Below, piece after piece: positions 22,455-33,645 of a stretch of DNA of 64,000 nucleotides. Within the stretch, counting starts at the first letter, position 1, and every line of letters starts with the position of its first letter. The translations under genes and the position numbers were made by a program. A model generated the notes under the pieces. The model was not told the origin of the DNA, did not search any database, and saw nothing but the letters and a program-made list of their open reading frames with translations. Where the stretch lies: NCBI GenBank assembly GCA_964035575.1, contig OZ037863.1, positions 226,001-290,000 of the forward strand. Reading direction: 5' to 3'. Origin of the DNA: Rhynchopus sp. YZ270_cl-10. Lineage: Eukaryota; Euglenozoa; Diplonemea; Diplonemida; Diplonemidae.

Positions 22455-23296
22455 GATTACTACCCCTATTCTGTGTTTGAATCTGTTGTTGGAAATATGA
22501 CAGAAGTGTCTTCGCGATGCCTATTGCCCATGGTATCAGGCGTAGACAGAAGACGTGAACAAAACAAAAAATCCCCCTTTTTCAATTATCTTTCTTAGTG
22601 AGTTCCTTTGGATAGTGTGTGGGTGGGGGTTCTGTGGGGGGATTGTTATAGGTGCTGAAGGGACGCACGCTCTCGCTCTCTCTCTCTCTCTCTCTTTCTG
22701 AAAAAATTGGAGCAGCGTAGCCGCCCTCGTTTGTGTTGGCACATCGCATAATCTCGACAGTTTCTCTCTTCTCTGTTCTCGTTCTCTCCACAGATATACA
22801 CATGCTCGTAACTCGCGAGCACCTCGTGATGTGGACGTGCCTTTTCTCCGTGACATTGTCATCACAGAGAGCAGGGGTCCTTTTTAAGGGGTTTCTTATA
22901 CCTTTTTTTTTGAGTGTTCTCTAGCGACGTCTTTCTGAAGATTTATTTGATTATTTGGCTTGCATCTATCCTTTATTTCGGCAATCGCCCCCCAGTAGGT
23001 TCTGTCACCCAAAAATGGCTCATTTTGGAAAATGCTATTTGTTTTTTTTTGATAAAATACTGGAGTAGTGTTGCCTCGGTTGTGCAAATCCCCACTTTTC
23101 CCAATTTCTGTTTTTTTAAGACGCGTGTTGACGGTGTTTCTTTGGAGTTTTTATATCGCAAACTCCGAAAAAAAAAAAAAAAAATTGAAATACCTTTTCA
23201 TGACAGGTGTGTCTAACTTTTTGAATTTTTTTAGACTATCACAAAAGATAGCAGCCATTTTTTTCCTTCACAGAATTCCTTAAAAAGAGAGCGAAC

Positions 23297-23347
23297 AATT
23301 GTTTCATATACTAACTATTCTACTGAATAGAAGGTATAATAGGGTGC
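23297..23347. repeat. Dispersed repeat G, copy 1
   Basis: ATTGTTTCATATACTAA(C/T)T, then ATTCTACTGAATAGA and GGTATAATAGGGT, found again at 49009-49058 in the same orientation. Confidence 0.8.
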
Positions 23348-23373
23348 ACTAAATGTACCCAAACAAAAAAATA

Positions 23374-23420
23374 TAGTGGAGTTCATCCTCGGGTGTCTAC
23401 ACTAATACAACCAAGTTTTC
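23374..23420 (-). repeat. Dispersed repeat C, reverse copy
   Basis: Reverse complement of the TTGTATTAGTG...GACACCCGAGGATGAACTCC motif that occurs several times at 52-57 kb in plus orientation. Confidence 0.75.
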
Positions 23421-24929
23421 AAAAAAAACAGAAATTTGGCAAGAATGGTACCAATCTCGTGGTTTGTCGCCTAAACAGAAGCAAAGTTGATGCAGGCACA
23501 CCTACTTGACTATACCATACAATGCTAGCCTCTGGTGAGAGCACAAAAACAAAGAGAAGTTGAAAGTGCAAACGCCTCACCGTATATCGGCGGACGCATA
23601 CACTACACTAGAGAACAAGTAATATTGTCGACCAAAAATAGTCGCCAAAAATTGCAAGAAAACCCCCAAAATCCGCCAATATGTTTTGGCCGCCAAGTTT
23701 CTTGTCCTACTGTAAAACAAAAAGGGGGGGGGGGGGGGGGGGAACCCTGCTCTTGCAAAAGAACTCCCCACCTCTTCCCTATTCCTGTAAGAGGAAGGAA
23801 TGTTAAATTCACAAAATCGAAAGCTCCTCTCAAAGAGGAATAGTTTAAAAAGGGGGTGTGGGGTTGGTACGAGGGGTCCAGGCAAGGAAACCAATTGTCT
23901 TTTGTTTTCTTTTTTTTGTAAGGAAAGGTGTAACACAAAAGAAAAGTTTGTTTTTTGGAAAAAAAAAAAGGGGAAGAAAAAAAAAATCCGTGTTTCGAAA
24001 TATTGGTCCAACAATGTGTTTTTGGCATCTCGAGCATGCTGTTTCGGGGGTAAAAAAAAAAATCTGGATATTTTTTTTCTGTCCAATAAATTTCGAAACA
24101 CGGAAATTTAAAAAAAAAACAAAAAACGTACACAAACACACACACCTACCCACACCGTAAATCACTCTTGGGTTGTGTAGAGTACAGAAACACCCCCTCC
24201 CTCCTCCCCCCCTTCCCCATTCCCCGTCCAAAAAAATAAAAAACCGTCCTTCCACCATTTGCCAAAGTCCCCTCCAGCATCATTTCTGTGGAGTAAGTGT
24301 GCTGGAATACAGGTTTTTAGCATTTATCCCCCTTTTCTGTGTTTTTGTGTGTCAAAATATAAAACAAAACCAACAAAAAAGAAAATATTTCGCAAAAAAA
24401 TATAAAAAAAAAATAAAAAAAAAGGGGGAAACGGTGGGTGCCTCTCGTGCGCACAGATCTTTCAAATAAATGGGTCAAACAAAAAAATGATGCCATGGGT
24501 AATTCCTGCGCGGAACTTGACAATGGGGTTTGTGTGGGTGAAAGGTTGAGGGGTGATGGTGAGTGCTGCAAATTTTTGTTCTGTTTTGCGGACTATTTTT
24601 TTTTTTTTTTTGTTGTTGTTTTTTTTTCTTCTTCTTTGTTGTATGTTTATACCTAAAACAAGCGTTCGCTATCTGAGACAGGTCACGTTGTAGGTGTGGA
24701 CATTACGACTTATCCCATTTTATTTTGTTTTTTTCTTTTTTCTTTTTCTTTTATTTTTATTTTTGGGAAGTAAAAAAGGAGGTTTAGTTGGGAAACAAAA
24801 ATACACCATGGCAGTGTAGCACTGCATTCTGTACAGCAAAATCTACACCCAAAAAACAGATTTTTTTTGTGCAAAAAGTGGTTCAGTCTTTTTCCCCTTC
24901 AATTTGGTTCTTAACTTCGAGGGTCTACC

Positions 24930-26419
24930 TTACTGTTCAGACTTTTCTATGACGGAGGACAGCCACTCAATGCCTTCTTGCAAGCCTATTCCACGTTTGG
25001 CATCACTTGGGCTGTGTTGAGATGTTTTTGTTTGTTTGAGTTACAGACGAAGAGAGACCTGCTGCTTTTTCGAAAAGAAATTTTTAATTCCCGGTCTTGA
25101 GACCGGATAAGTAGACGCACCCTCGACCGCTAACCATGGTTGTGATGAAGGAATGGGAAACATACAATATTTGAAACGTGCGGTCGTGCGCTAGCTCCAT
25201 CAAACTAAGTTGCTCAACACAATCCTGTATTTTTTTTTTTTTTTTGCATGTTTTTTTCATCTAAATCCGCAGTTCAACCGCTGTGTGGAATATGCTTACC
25301 CCCTTGCCACTCAAAGAATAGTCGCTTTCAATCTGGTGTCCGCCAAAACTAAACTAACATTTTGTGACTTGATTTGTTATCACTAATCTACTACCGTGTC
25401 TTTTTTTCCTTGACCGCACCCATTTAGGCTTTTACCCTGGGTGGGGCACGTGGTAATTGGGTGCGCATGACGTGGGTAGCGTACCAACTAAACAAAAGAC
25501 GAACGGGGTTTTTATTATTTTACAAAAATAAGCATACCTGAGGCGACAGTGATCCTGCTAGATCCATTTTATTTGCAAAGAATAATATCGGGACTCCTTG
25601 CAAATCTGACAAAGGGAAATGAGGTGACGCATCAAAATAATGAGAAATTGAAAGTGCAAATGCTCCAACCGCACATCGGCAGGCAAAAACCAAGCAAGAC
25701 GAATGCAGTCATAAAACAAAAACATGTGTGTGTGTGCACATACCTTTGTGCTGGAGAAGCAATTTGAGTTCGTCCTTCACGCACACCATCCGGATTTTGT
25801 CGCTCGTGTCTATCACAAAGATCACCCCCTGCACGGACTGATAGTAGTATGCCCACAGCGTTCTGAAATTCTTCGCCCCACCCATATCGAACACAGTGAA
25901 ATTGACCTTCCCTTTTGTGAACTTCTCTACACTGTAACCCACAGTCGGCTCTAAATGGTCTGACTGGGCCTGTGGGTGGTGAAAAAGGGTAGTGTACGTT
26001 AGACTTGATTCATCACACAAAAATAGTAACTCTGACAGGTAAGTAAAAGGAAAAAAGGCTTTTTTCGTTGATTGTTCAATTACCCTGTTAGAGGGGTGAT
26101 TTGGCGACCGTCTCTGAGGAACTATTTCTCCTTTAAGCTACGCTTGTAGGTATAAAAAAAATCTAGTGTAGAGGATATTCCGTATCAAAGGTATACAGCC
26201 ATGAGATGGGTGTGTTCTTTTGTATTTCAAGTTTAAAAAAAATGTAGAGATTTGCACAACCGAGGCAACTACACCTACTCCAACAATTTATCAAAAAAGA
26301 AGAAGAAAATGGGGGAATACCTTCGTCGGTTTCAACTTGTTAATAATTGTTGTTTTCCCGCTGTTTTCGAGACCACAGCAGATCAGGTCACGTTTCTTCT
26401 TGCTCTGAAAGATACCCAT
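24930..26419 (-). CDS. ARL6: ARL6/BBS3 small GTPase (five exons)
   Basis: Five exons give a 177-residue Arf-like GTPase: 26321-26419, 25744-25969, 25538-25605, 25166-25224, 24930-25011; all four introns (351, 138, 313, 154 nt) are GT-AG and the lengths keep frame. N-terminal Gly2 (MGIFQSKKK) could be myristoylated. P-loop GLENSGKTT (16-24), switch I Thr42 in EPTVGYSVEKF, DMGG at 61-64, NKMD at 120-123 and a C-terminal GLQEGIEWL identify ARL6 over other Arf-like proteins (also PTK|AQSDHLEPT and FTVFDMGG). ARL6 recruits the BBSome coat to membranes for ciliary trafficking, so the host should have a flagellum. Odd point: the usual Gln after DxxG is Ala65, which would lower intrinsic GTPase activity. 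No single exon exceeds 226 nt. Confidence 0.92.
26037..26160. repeat. Dispersed repeat F, copy 1 (in ARL6 intron 1)
   Basis: About 120 bp sharing GGTAAGTAAA, TCGTTGATTG, GGCGACCGT and ACTATTTCTCCTTTAA with 51950-52075, at perhaps 80% identity. It lies wholly within ARL6 intron 1. Confidence 0.75.
26243..26296 (-). repeat. Dispersed repeat D (in ARL6 intron 1)
   Basis: Minus strand reads TTTTTTGATAAATTG, TTGCCTCGGTTGTGCAAAT; plus-orientation relatives at 23047-23098 and 54338-54380. Confidence 0.65.
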
Positions 26420-26905
26420 TGTACGGCTCTGTTAACTACCACCCTCCCCACCCCACACTCTCACGGACTTATATGCTTTAATACGTTACCGCCTCACTCG
26501 CAGTAACACTTCACAGGCTAGCGGCACACAGCGTACTTGTCTTCAAGAGTCTTTAAAAGCACTGCTGAAGAATGTGTAATGGGGGCAAGTGGAAGTAGGG
26601 GGAAATGTGCTGTGTCTGGTCGTGGTGGGTAAGGGTGCGGGGGGAAGAAGGGACAATTACTGCAAAAAGAGGCAAGTGCGTTTGGTTTATACTTTTTGGA
26701 GTTGTATTTTGGATAAAATGAACACAAACAGATGGAACGGTTGAGGCTGTCCACCATAATTGATTGTTACGTTGTCGCGGGAGGGGCGAGAGGTGCGAGG
26801 GGTCAGGATATAAGGGGGAGGGGACCTAAGAGGGGTGGTGGTACTGTGCAGACATATAACGAAAATACTCATTCGTTATGTGTCTGCGTGAGTGTGGAGG
26901 GGGGC
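26420..26905. other. Intergenic region, ARL6 5' side and phospholipase 3' side
   Basis: No gene seen. It must contain the ARL6 promoter (higher-coordinate side) and the 3' end of the second phospholipase B-like gene; I recognise no motif. Confidence 0.5.
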
Positions 26906-28722
26906 CTACAGCGAGGGCTTTGTCTCGATGAAGGAGAAGTTGTACGTGTTCGGGAGGCCGACAGGACGCTCGGTGGCGAACTGGTCCCACGAGAAGGCAG
27001 GGAGGTCGTCGGCACCACCGCGTGTGGGGCCGTTGACGGCGTGTGCGGTGAGCTCCTGGAACATGCCGTGGTGTGTGACCTTTGTGTCGTAGCACCCGAA
27101 GGGCGAGCCCCCCTCCAGGTCACCACGGCAGCAGATCGCGTCGCACGGGCCTGTTGCGTAGGGGTCAGACTTGTACTCGTTGTAGCGCAGAATGGCCTTG
27201 TACGAGTCCAGGTCAACCACCTTGTCTGCGTCACGGCGGAAGATCTTGGCACGTGGCGCTGTCTGGTAGTCGGCAGAGGGCACACCGCGTGCTGCAAGCG
27301 CAGACATTCCGGACGTCTCGTACACCTGCTTGAAGTAGGGCACGTTGTAGCTGGGCCAGTACCCGTACGAAAGCACCTCAGTCAGGTCCGCTCCGGGGAT
27401 CTGTCCGGGGATCTCCTCAATCACCCACAGGGTGCCCTCCTCAAGCGGCTTTCCGGGGGTGAACTTGTTGTAGTCAACAATCATGTACTGGTTGCAGTAC
27501 GTTCCCGAGTGTGCCACAGACACGGCACGGTGCCACTCCTCCCCAGTCTTCGCCACAACGTGTGCAGCACGCACACGCTGCCACGCCAGAAGCGACTCGG
27601 GCTTCACAAGGTCGTAGAAGCTGTGGTTGCTGAAGGAGATGCTCGTCTGCACCATCCCAAGCCCAGAGCTCATCATGTAGAAGTCGTCAAGCGACTCCAG
27701 GTAGCCCGGGTACGACGAGAACGACACCTTCTGTGCAGCAACGTTCGACGACTTGTACTCGAAGCTGTAGTGCTTGAAGATCCGGTTCGTTGCAGTGTAG
27801 GTGTACCACGAGCTGTGGCCCATGAACAGGTCAGAGAAGTTCCCCGTCACCTGTGTGGGAAAGGGTTGTCACGTAAGAGAGCGGGAACAAGTATTATGAT
27901 AAATAAACAAGAAGAAACGCTTCAAGATGCAGTGTCTCGCACAACAAAAAAGACACACAAACAAACACAGACACACATACAGACATACAAACACAGGTGT
28001 GTTTCACAGATAAAAGAGGGGTGGTAAAAGAAAGCAGGACATTTAGCTTCACACACCTTGATGATCGAGGAGCACTTACCAGCACGTGCAAGGTAGTTCT
28101 CAGCCTCGTTGTTCGTCATCTTGTCAAAGTCTGCACGCCTCTCCTTCAGCACTGCAGGCACAATCTGGAACAGGTCACCATCCCCGTTCATCACCTGGAA
28201 GTCAAACGCAGTCAGCTGTGGGATCTCCGACCCCGACGCAGCAGCAGCCTTGTTGTACCCAGCAAGGAGACCGTCCAGCTGCGCCATCACGTTCCCCACC
28301 TGCTCCCACACGGCAGAGGTGTCTCTGTTCGCAGCCACCTCGGTCTTCGTCCAGTTGTACTGCTTCCCCAGCCACTCCTTCACCTGCTCCACCTCACTGG
28401 CACTCAGGCTCCCAAAGTGGCTCTTGTACATGTTCTGGTAGTGGTCGTGGATGCGCTGGAACGTCAGCAGCCCCTCCACAACACCCGACGCAAACGCCTG
28501 GTCAAGGTCGCTTGCGTGCTTGTGGCCCTTCACGTCCAGGATGCCCCATCCCGTGGTCATCAGGGTGTCCTGGAACTGCCCGACAGCGGCCGCGTCCACC
28601 TTGCTTGTGGTCCCGTACTGCACCTCCGTGATCACCTGGTCCTTCACAAACACCGACACAGAGGTGTCAGCAGCAAGCACACCTGCCACAGGCAGGAGCA
28701 CGCATAGTTGAAACAGTTGCAT
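26906..28722 (-). CDS. Phospholipase B-like protein, copy 2 (two exons)
   Basis: Second 536-residue PLBD-family gene, exon 1 28057-28722 and exon 2 26906-27850, phase-0 intron of 206 nt. The protein equals copy 1, including nucleophile Cys217, and the DNA of both exons shows no difference in the stretches I compared; other-frame translations also agree, so silent sites are the same. The intron is 25 nt longer than in copy 1 because of an added CA/ACAT-rich stretch and differs at several other places, and flanking DNA diverges right after the stop codon and about 14 bp before the start. This pattern suggests recent gene conversion limited to exons. Confidence 0.93.
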
Positions 28723-29364
28723 TGTAACGCCTGTGGTGTGTGTACGGGTATGAATATGGGGCAAGTGGCGGGCGAAGGCACTGACATGTTATTTTCCGTT
28801 TTTTTGTAACCTCTCTTTGAATAGTTGGCTTCCTTCACAACTGATATTTTTCACCGTTTGCTGTTTTTGCAGCGACACACTCCTCCCATCCCTTTCCCAC
28901 AAAACGGCAGTGGTGCGACCTCAGCGTGAGCGCGACTGAATTCGCATTATGATTCACATATCATCACCCACTGCCCGTTTGAAAGAACGTTAGCCTCTTT
29001 TGCCGACCACCTCAACGTGAACTTTATAACATACAGACACTTCAAGGCCGCAGTACCAAGCTGTCCCTAGTGCAGATGCAAACTATCGAACGCTTGTGGT
29101 ACTGCATTGCAGGGGTAGTCCGTAGGGGGACTCGGACCTGCTTTGTTGTACGGACAAATGGCTAGGATAAAACAAAAGAAAACATAAAAAAAATGGACGT
29201 GGCTCTCATGCACACATCAAACAAAATATTAAAAACGAACGAACCACCCTCTGGTACGACCCAGGTCATGCCACCTCCAGACCCCTCAAGACGAACCTCG
29301 ACCTCACGGTGCTTCAGTCACGTCTCATAACCCCATCCCCCTCCCCTCCCCTACCCCTTCCCTC
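28723..29364. other. Intergenic region upstream of phospholipase copy 2
   Basis: No gene seen. A degenerate form of the hairpin and B-type repeats lies near 29190-29320 (GGCTCTCATGCACAC, then TCATGCCACCTCC and GTGCTTCAGTCACGT), just past the 3' end of the Cys-rich gene. Confidence 0.5.
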
Positions 29365-32307
29365 CTACGTTGCAGCAACCATCTCTTCCTCCAAGCCTTT
29401 GAACTCCTCTTTGGGTGTACGCCTGCACCACAGGAAGATAAGGGAGGACACGACTAGGGCACCACCGGCAACACAGCCCAGCACGATGACCAGAGTTGTC
29501 GAAGTACCCGAATCCTGCGCGTCAGGGGACACCGGTGGTGTGGACACAATATGCACCGCCCCTGCGCCCTTAGGGTGGTACGACAGACCTGCCCCTGCGT
29601 AGTTCCCGCTCAGTGGTCCGGTGCCGTTCGCCCAGACCTCTGCAGAGGCAGCAAGAATGGCCTGCACGATGCCTTCTGCACCTCCGTCGTCGCGAATAAA
29701 GACGTCCGCATACAGCCATTCAAAAGGGTGCATGTCCGCGACCGGGGCGGTTGCCTTCATGCGCCACAGAGAGCGTTCGGTGCCCAACGAAGCTGCGTTC
29801 CAGTCCTCTGGCACCACGGTGCTCCATGTGTTGAGTTGTGACGCCGAAGGGCGCGACCCATCAGGCAACATGACACCCAAGGCAGAGACGTGCAGCAGCG
29901 AGGGGTCTGCTGCCAGCGCTGTGGAGGCGTGAAGAAGGGATATGCGAAGGCGGCGGAGCAGCAGCTTGGGTGTGCCGAGAACTTCTTCGGCAGTGCCGCT
30001 GAAGGTGAGTGCGATGTGTAAGGACGGGGTCGGTGGGGTGGGTGCAGTGACGGGACACATGGTGCCGTGCACTGTGCAGCACTGTGTCTGTGCAGAAGCA
30101 TTGAGCGTGGCAGCGGCGGAGGCAGTGCAGCTTACTTCACAGTGAACGCCACGTTCTGCACAACACCAGGCACGCTCGCTCTTGCTGGTACTCCTGTCCC
30201 AGCAGCTGTACGGATCGGGACACCCGATATAGAATTTAGAGCAGCACGTTTCGTCCTGTACACGTGACGCAAGGCAAGCGTCGCGCTCCGCCACAGCATC
30301 GAGGAACCCTGTGCACGGCGGCACGACTTCCGCATCATGTGTGCAGCACCACTCCTTATGCTCTGCCCGCCAAGGCAGTGGGGTCGACGCCGACCATTCA
30401 CAGTTTGGGTCAGACGCACTGCACGGCTCCCCCACGCACTGCACGGTGCCGTTGTCGCAGGTGCAGTGCTGGCATTGCACCACAGCGACGTCGCCGTCGG
30501 CAAGAACGTTCCCGCCGACGTCGCAGCCGAGCAGAGGCGGTGTGGGGGTGTCTGATGGTGCAGGTGTGTCCAGCGGCACCTCGGTCCCGTTGTCGCAACG
30601 GCAGAGCGCCGTGCCGCAGGCCCACACTGCACCGTGGGGCCGAGAAGGGCTACAGGGCAGCAGGAGCACGCAGTACGGTGTGCACACCCCACCACAGTTG
30701 CTGGTCTTGCAGTAGTACCCATCAGAACAGTGGTCCGGCGGGCAGACGCTGTCTGAGCATGTCGTGATGATCGTGGCTGTGTCCACCACTTCCACAACAC
30801 ACACACACCTCGCGTACGAGTAGCACTCCCCCTCCTTGCACTTCGGTGTCGCGGACACCAAACACGCAGGGGGTATTGCCGTCGGTGGGGATGCACTAGG
30901 TGCACCAGTGAGCGTCTCATCCTGACACAAGGGAGCGCAGTGGCGACACTCCTCCTCTTTCATAGAATTCACACAATCGTCGAAAGAGGTACGACGGTAC
31001 ACCGCACAGTCGCACGTTAGTGCTGGCGTTGGAGTGGGTGGCGCTTCCGTTGGCACTGCTGTCGGCACTGCTGTTGGTGGCGCTGTCGGCGATGCTGTTG
31101 GCGATGCTGTTGGTGGCGATGCTGTGGGTACAGCAGTCTCCTTCGCACATTCGGGAATGCAGTAGCGACACTCTGGCTCATTCGGAAATGACGGGCACTC
31201 GGCAACAGCGCTGCGATTGTATATCCCACAGTTGCACACAAACGTTGGCGTTGGAGTACGTGGTGCTTCCGTTGGCGATGCTGTTGGTGAGGCGGTTGGC
31301 GATGCTGTGGGCACAACAGTCTCCGGCACCCCAGTGAGCGTCTCGCCACACAAGGAAGCGCAGTAGCGACACTCCTGCTCCTCCCTTGAGTGCACAACAC
31401 AATCATCTACCGAGGTGCCATTATAGTCGGAACAGTTGCAGGCGAAGGTGGGTGTAGGGGTGTGCGGCGCCTCCGTTGGTGCTACGGTCAGCACCGTGTT
31501 TTCGACACACATGTTAGAACACGCGCCGCAGGTGATCGGTTTGCAGACACGCCCCCCTTCGCATACGATGCCTAGACAGGGGTCTCCTGGGCAGGTGTGG
31601 AAGTCGTTCTCGATGCACTCACAACTCAACGCTTTGTAGCAGAAGCCTTCCTTGCAGACCTCCTTCTGTGGTGTTGTGGGGAGGCACTCCGGCTCGCAGT
31701 ACGACTCGCCTTGCGCGTTTTCATAGCACAGCCCCGTACAGAAGGCGCACGGATCGGTGCAGATCGGTATACACCCACCACACGAGGAGACTTGGCACAT
31801 CATAGACAGTGCGCAGGTGTGCGACGCGCAAATCTTGTCATCACAACTCATCTGCAACGCAGACTCGCACTTACAGGACTCATGCGAAAAGCACTCTGCA
31901 TCAGGGCACGTCTGGGTCCGCGCCTCCTCGCGTGTGACGACTGTACAGGATGTCGGGGCCGTGGTCGGGGCAATGGTCGGGAGCATGGGAGGTATACAGT
32001 GGATCTGGCAGCTGCCGCAGTCGACTGTGACGCAGGTGTTTGTCCCGCAGGTGAGGCGCTGACAGCCGTCGTTGCAACGTCGTGTTGAGGGTGGTGTAGG
32101 TATGCATTGGCATGCGGTCGCGTTGTAGCACTCCCCATCCCCGCACCCCCTGTCTGGCACACTGCTGTCGCAGCACTGCACACTGCTGCCGTCATCGTAG
32201 CAGGATCGGACTGTTCCTGCCCCGCAGCTGTTGCCACATGGCACTTCTGGGTACACTACTGCACACACCACCGTCGCAAGCAGCACGCCTTGCATCGGCA
32301 TGTACAC
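29365..32307 (-). CDS. Cys-rich, PT-repeat type I surface protein
   Basis: A 980-residue single-exon protein predicted to sit in the plasma membrane. Signal peptide about 1-20 (MQGVLLATVVCAVV), then many Cys-rich segments separated by Pro/Thr/Ser linkers such as PTASPTASPTASPTEAP. Three imperfect modules share TPTPTF.CNC..YN...C...EC(R)YC...C. A later part has three WCC-type motifs (EWCCTHDAEV, AWCCAERGVHC, TQCCTVHGTMC). A membrane-proximal globular region (LHIALTFSGTAEEVLG onward) without Cys is followed by one TM helix (TLVIVLGCVAGGALVVSSLI) and a short tail ending EEEMVAAT. The shape suggests an adhesin or coat protein with O-glycosylated spacers; function and ligand are unknown. Repeats in the linkers make slippage and length variation likely. 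Confidence 0.88.
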   Translation of the reverse strand: MYMPMQGVLLATVVCAVVYPEVPCGNSCGAGTVRSCYDDGSSVQCCDSSVPDRGCGDGECYNATACQCIPTPPSTRRCNDGCQRLTCGTNTCVTVDCGSCQIHCIPPMLPTIAPTTAPTSCTVVTREEARTQTCPDAECFSHESCKCESALQMSCDDKICASHTCALSMMCQVSSCGGCIPICTDPCAFCTGLCYENAQGESYCEPECLPTTPQKEVCKEGFCYKALSCECIENDFHTCPGDPCLGIVCEGGRVCKPITCGACSNMCVENTVLTVAPTEAPHTPTPTFACNCSDYNGTSVDDCVVHSREEQECRYCASLCGETLTGVPETVVPTASPTASPTASPTEAPRTPTPTFVCNCGIYNRSAVAECPSFPNEPECRYCIPECAKETAVPTASPPTASPTASPTAPPTAVPTAVPTEAPPTPTPALTCDCAVYRRTSFDDCVNSMKEEECRHCAPLCQDETLTGAPSASPPTAIPPACLVSATPKCKEGECYSYARCVCVVEVVDTATIITTCSDSVCPPDHCSDGYYCKTSNCGGVCTPYCVLLLPCSPSRPHGAVWACGTALCRCDNGTEVPLDTPAPSDTPTPPLLGCDVGGNVLADGDVAVVQCQHCTCDNGTVQCVGEPCSASDPNCEWSASTPLPWRAEHKEWCCTHDAEVVPPCTGFLDAVAERDACLASRVQDETCCSKFYIGCPDPYSCWDRSTSKSERAWCCAERGVHCEVSCTASAAATLNASAQTQCCTVHGTMCPVTAPTPPTPSLHIALTFSGTAEEVLGTPKLLLRRLRISLLHASTALAADPSLLHVSALGVMLPDGSRPSASQLNTWSTVVPEDWNAASLGTERSLWRMKATAPVADMHPFEWLYADVFIRDDGGAEGIVQAILAASAEVWANGTGPLSGNYAGAGLSYHPKGAGAVHIVSTPPVSPDAQDSGTSTTLVIVLGCVAGGALVVSSLIFLWCRRTPKEEFKGLEEEMVAAT

Positions 32308-33645
32308 CTGGAAGGAGGAGGTGGAGGGAGGCGTGATGTGGTAGTGTGATTGCGATTGATGACAGGGGTTGAAGGCAGAGATTTATACACCATAGTAGAA
32401 CTGAGGCTGAACCTCACTTTTGAAAAAAAAAAAAAACTTTTGCAGATTTGGAGAAAAAGTTTTTTGCGTTTTTTTGGGGAACTGGGTTGCTGACCGCACC
32501 ATGAAATCCCGTACCATACAGGCTGTACCCAATTTTTTTTTGCCTGCGGCGCCATTTTTCCTTTTTTGCTCCGCAAAAAAGGGTTCGTTGAGTGACTCTG
32601 TCGTGTAAAAGGCTAGATTTTTACACCGTACCCCAATTTTTTTTCGCCTGCGGCGCCATTTTATATTATTTTCTTTTTGCTCCGCAAAAAGAAATAGAGC
32701 CACGTCCTGATATGGACGTGGAAAATTGCATCCGGGTGCCCTTTGTGGCACTCCTCCTGAAGGGGTGAAAGGTGCTGGGAATGCTACCCTGGGTGCTGAA
32801 GTCAGGCACGATACATGTGTGGAGGGACCTGCAGGAGCCCTAGCCAGTGAAGCCATAAGGCCCTAGGAAACTAGCCGGTAGCCGGGAACCCTCCCTAGGC
32901 AGTACAACGATGATACTTCAATCTTAAGTTCATTTCTTCCAAAAAAGCCCCTCCGTGCCTCCAGCCCCCTCAGGAACAGCAACCTCACTTTTTTTGCACT
33001 TTTGGTAAGGAAAAAAATCGTATATAATAGCCTGGTTGAAGGTTGTGAAAACAAAAAGACAAAGGGTTCTTATTTGCATTTTTGGGACCCGCCCGTGCAG
33101 TGGGGTTCGATGACCACATGCCTTCCTGGGTTCACATTTTGGAACCCCAAAAAAAAAATACATAAGAAGCTTGTAAAAGCTGTGTATTTGAGAGTGCAAC
33201 AATGGGCACCTCCTTTTTGGGGGAGGTCTAGAATACAGGAAAAGGTTTTCAACAAAAAGACAACTCTGAAATATTTCGGAGGGCGCAATATGCGCAATGT
33301 CTTGTTGTCACGTCTTTGGACAAAGACAGATCATAAAGTATACATTTGAACGTTCAAGCCGTCGTTTCCCCAAATTTGGCATCATTCTGCTCAGTGATTA
33401 TCTACAATAGCTAAACTAGAGTTGATCAAGAGCGTCTTTTTTTTGGAAGCCAAACACAAAACACATAACCGCAACGTTTGAAACGCACCAAAGCGCTAAA
33501 CTTCACCCAGATCAAAATAAAATAAAAGCAGTTCAGTAAAGACTGTCCACAAGGCAGCTATTCGAATACAACAAATTGTCAACAAAAAATCATAAACAAC
33601 CCAAAAAAAGGCCTCGTCTTCTCACGCAGGAAAAGAAACAAAGAA
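32308..33645. other. Intergenic region with hairpin repeats and a GC-rich block
   Basis: No supportable gene. Two direct copies (about 108 bp apart, 32525-32580 and 32633-32696) of a block with GCCTGCGGCGCCATTTT and a CTTTTTGCTCCGCAAAAAG hairpin are followed by a GC-rich segment (32697-32910) with repeated CCCTAG motifs, then DNA related to element N2 at 33068-33105 (TTATTTGCATTTTTGGG). Confidence 0.6.

Larger units (their letters stand above)
22455..24929. other. AT-rich gene-free interval with dispersed repeats
   Basis: I see no gene. Contents: (CT)n at 22674-22695, repeat D (23047-23098), repeat G (23297-23347), repeat C in reverse (23374-23420), repeat B-like DNA (23486-23530), a 16-base G run (about 23727), a pair of inverted CGTGTTTCGAAAT/ATTTCGAAACACG motifs (23990-24103) with A-rich DNA between, and T-rich stretches to the ARL6 3' end. 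Confidence 0.6.

Noticed and set aside
25081-25150. tRNA-like segment on the minus strand (TGGTTAGCGG and a CCGGTCTCAAGACCGG hairpin)
   Set aside because: The presumed T arm is a simple 6-bp hairpin with a 4-base loop, there is no acceptor stem and the anticodon arm does not pair; it lies in ARL6 intron 4.
26732-28027. Plus-strand frames of 315 and 431 residues across the phospholipase genes
   Set aside because: Antisense shadows of GC-rich exons; the minus-strand proteins show clear family motifs and splice sites.
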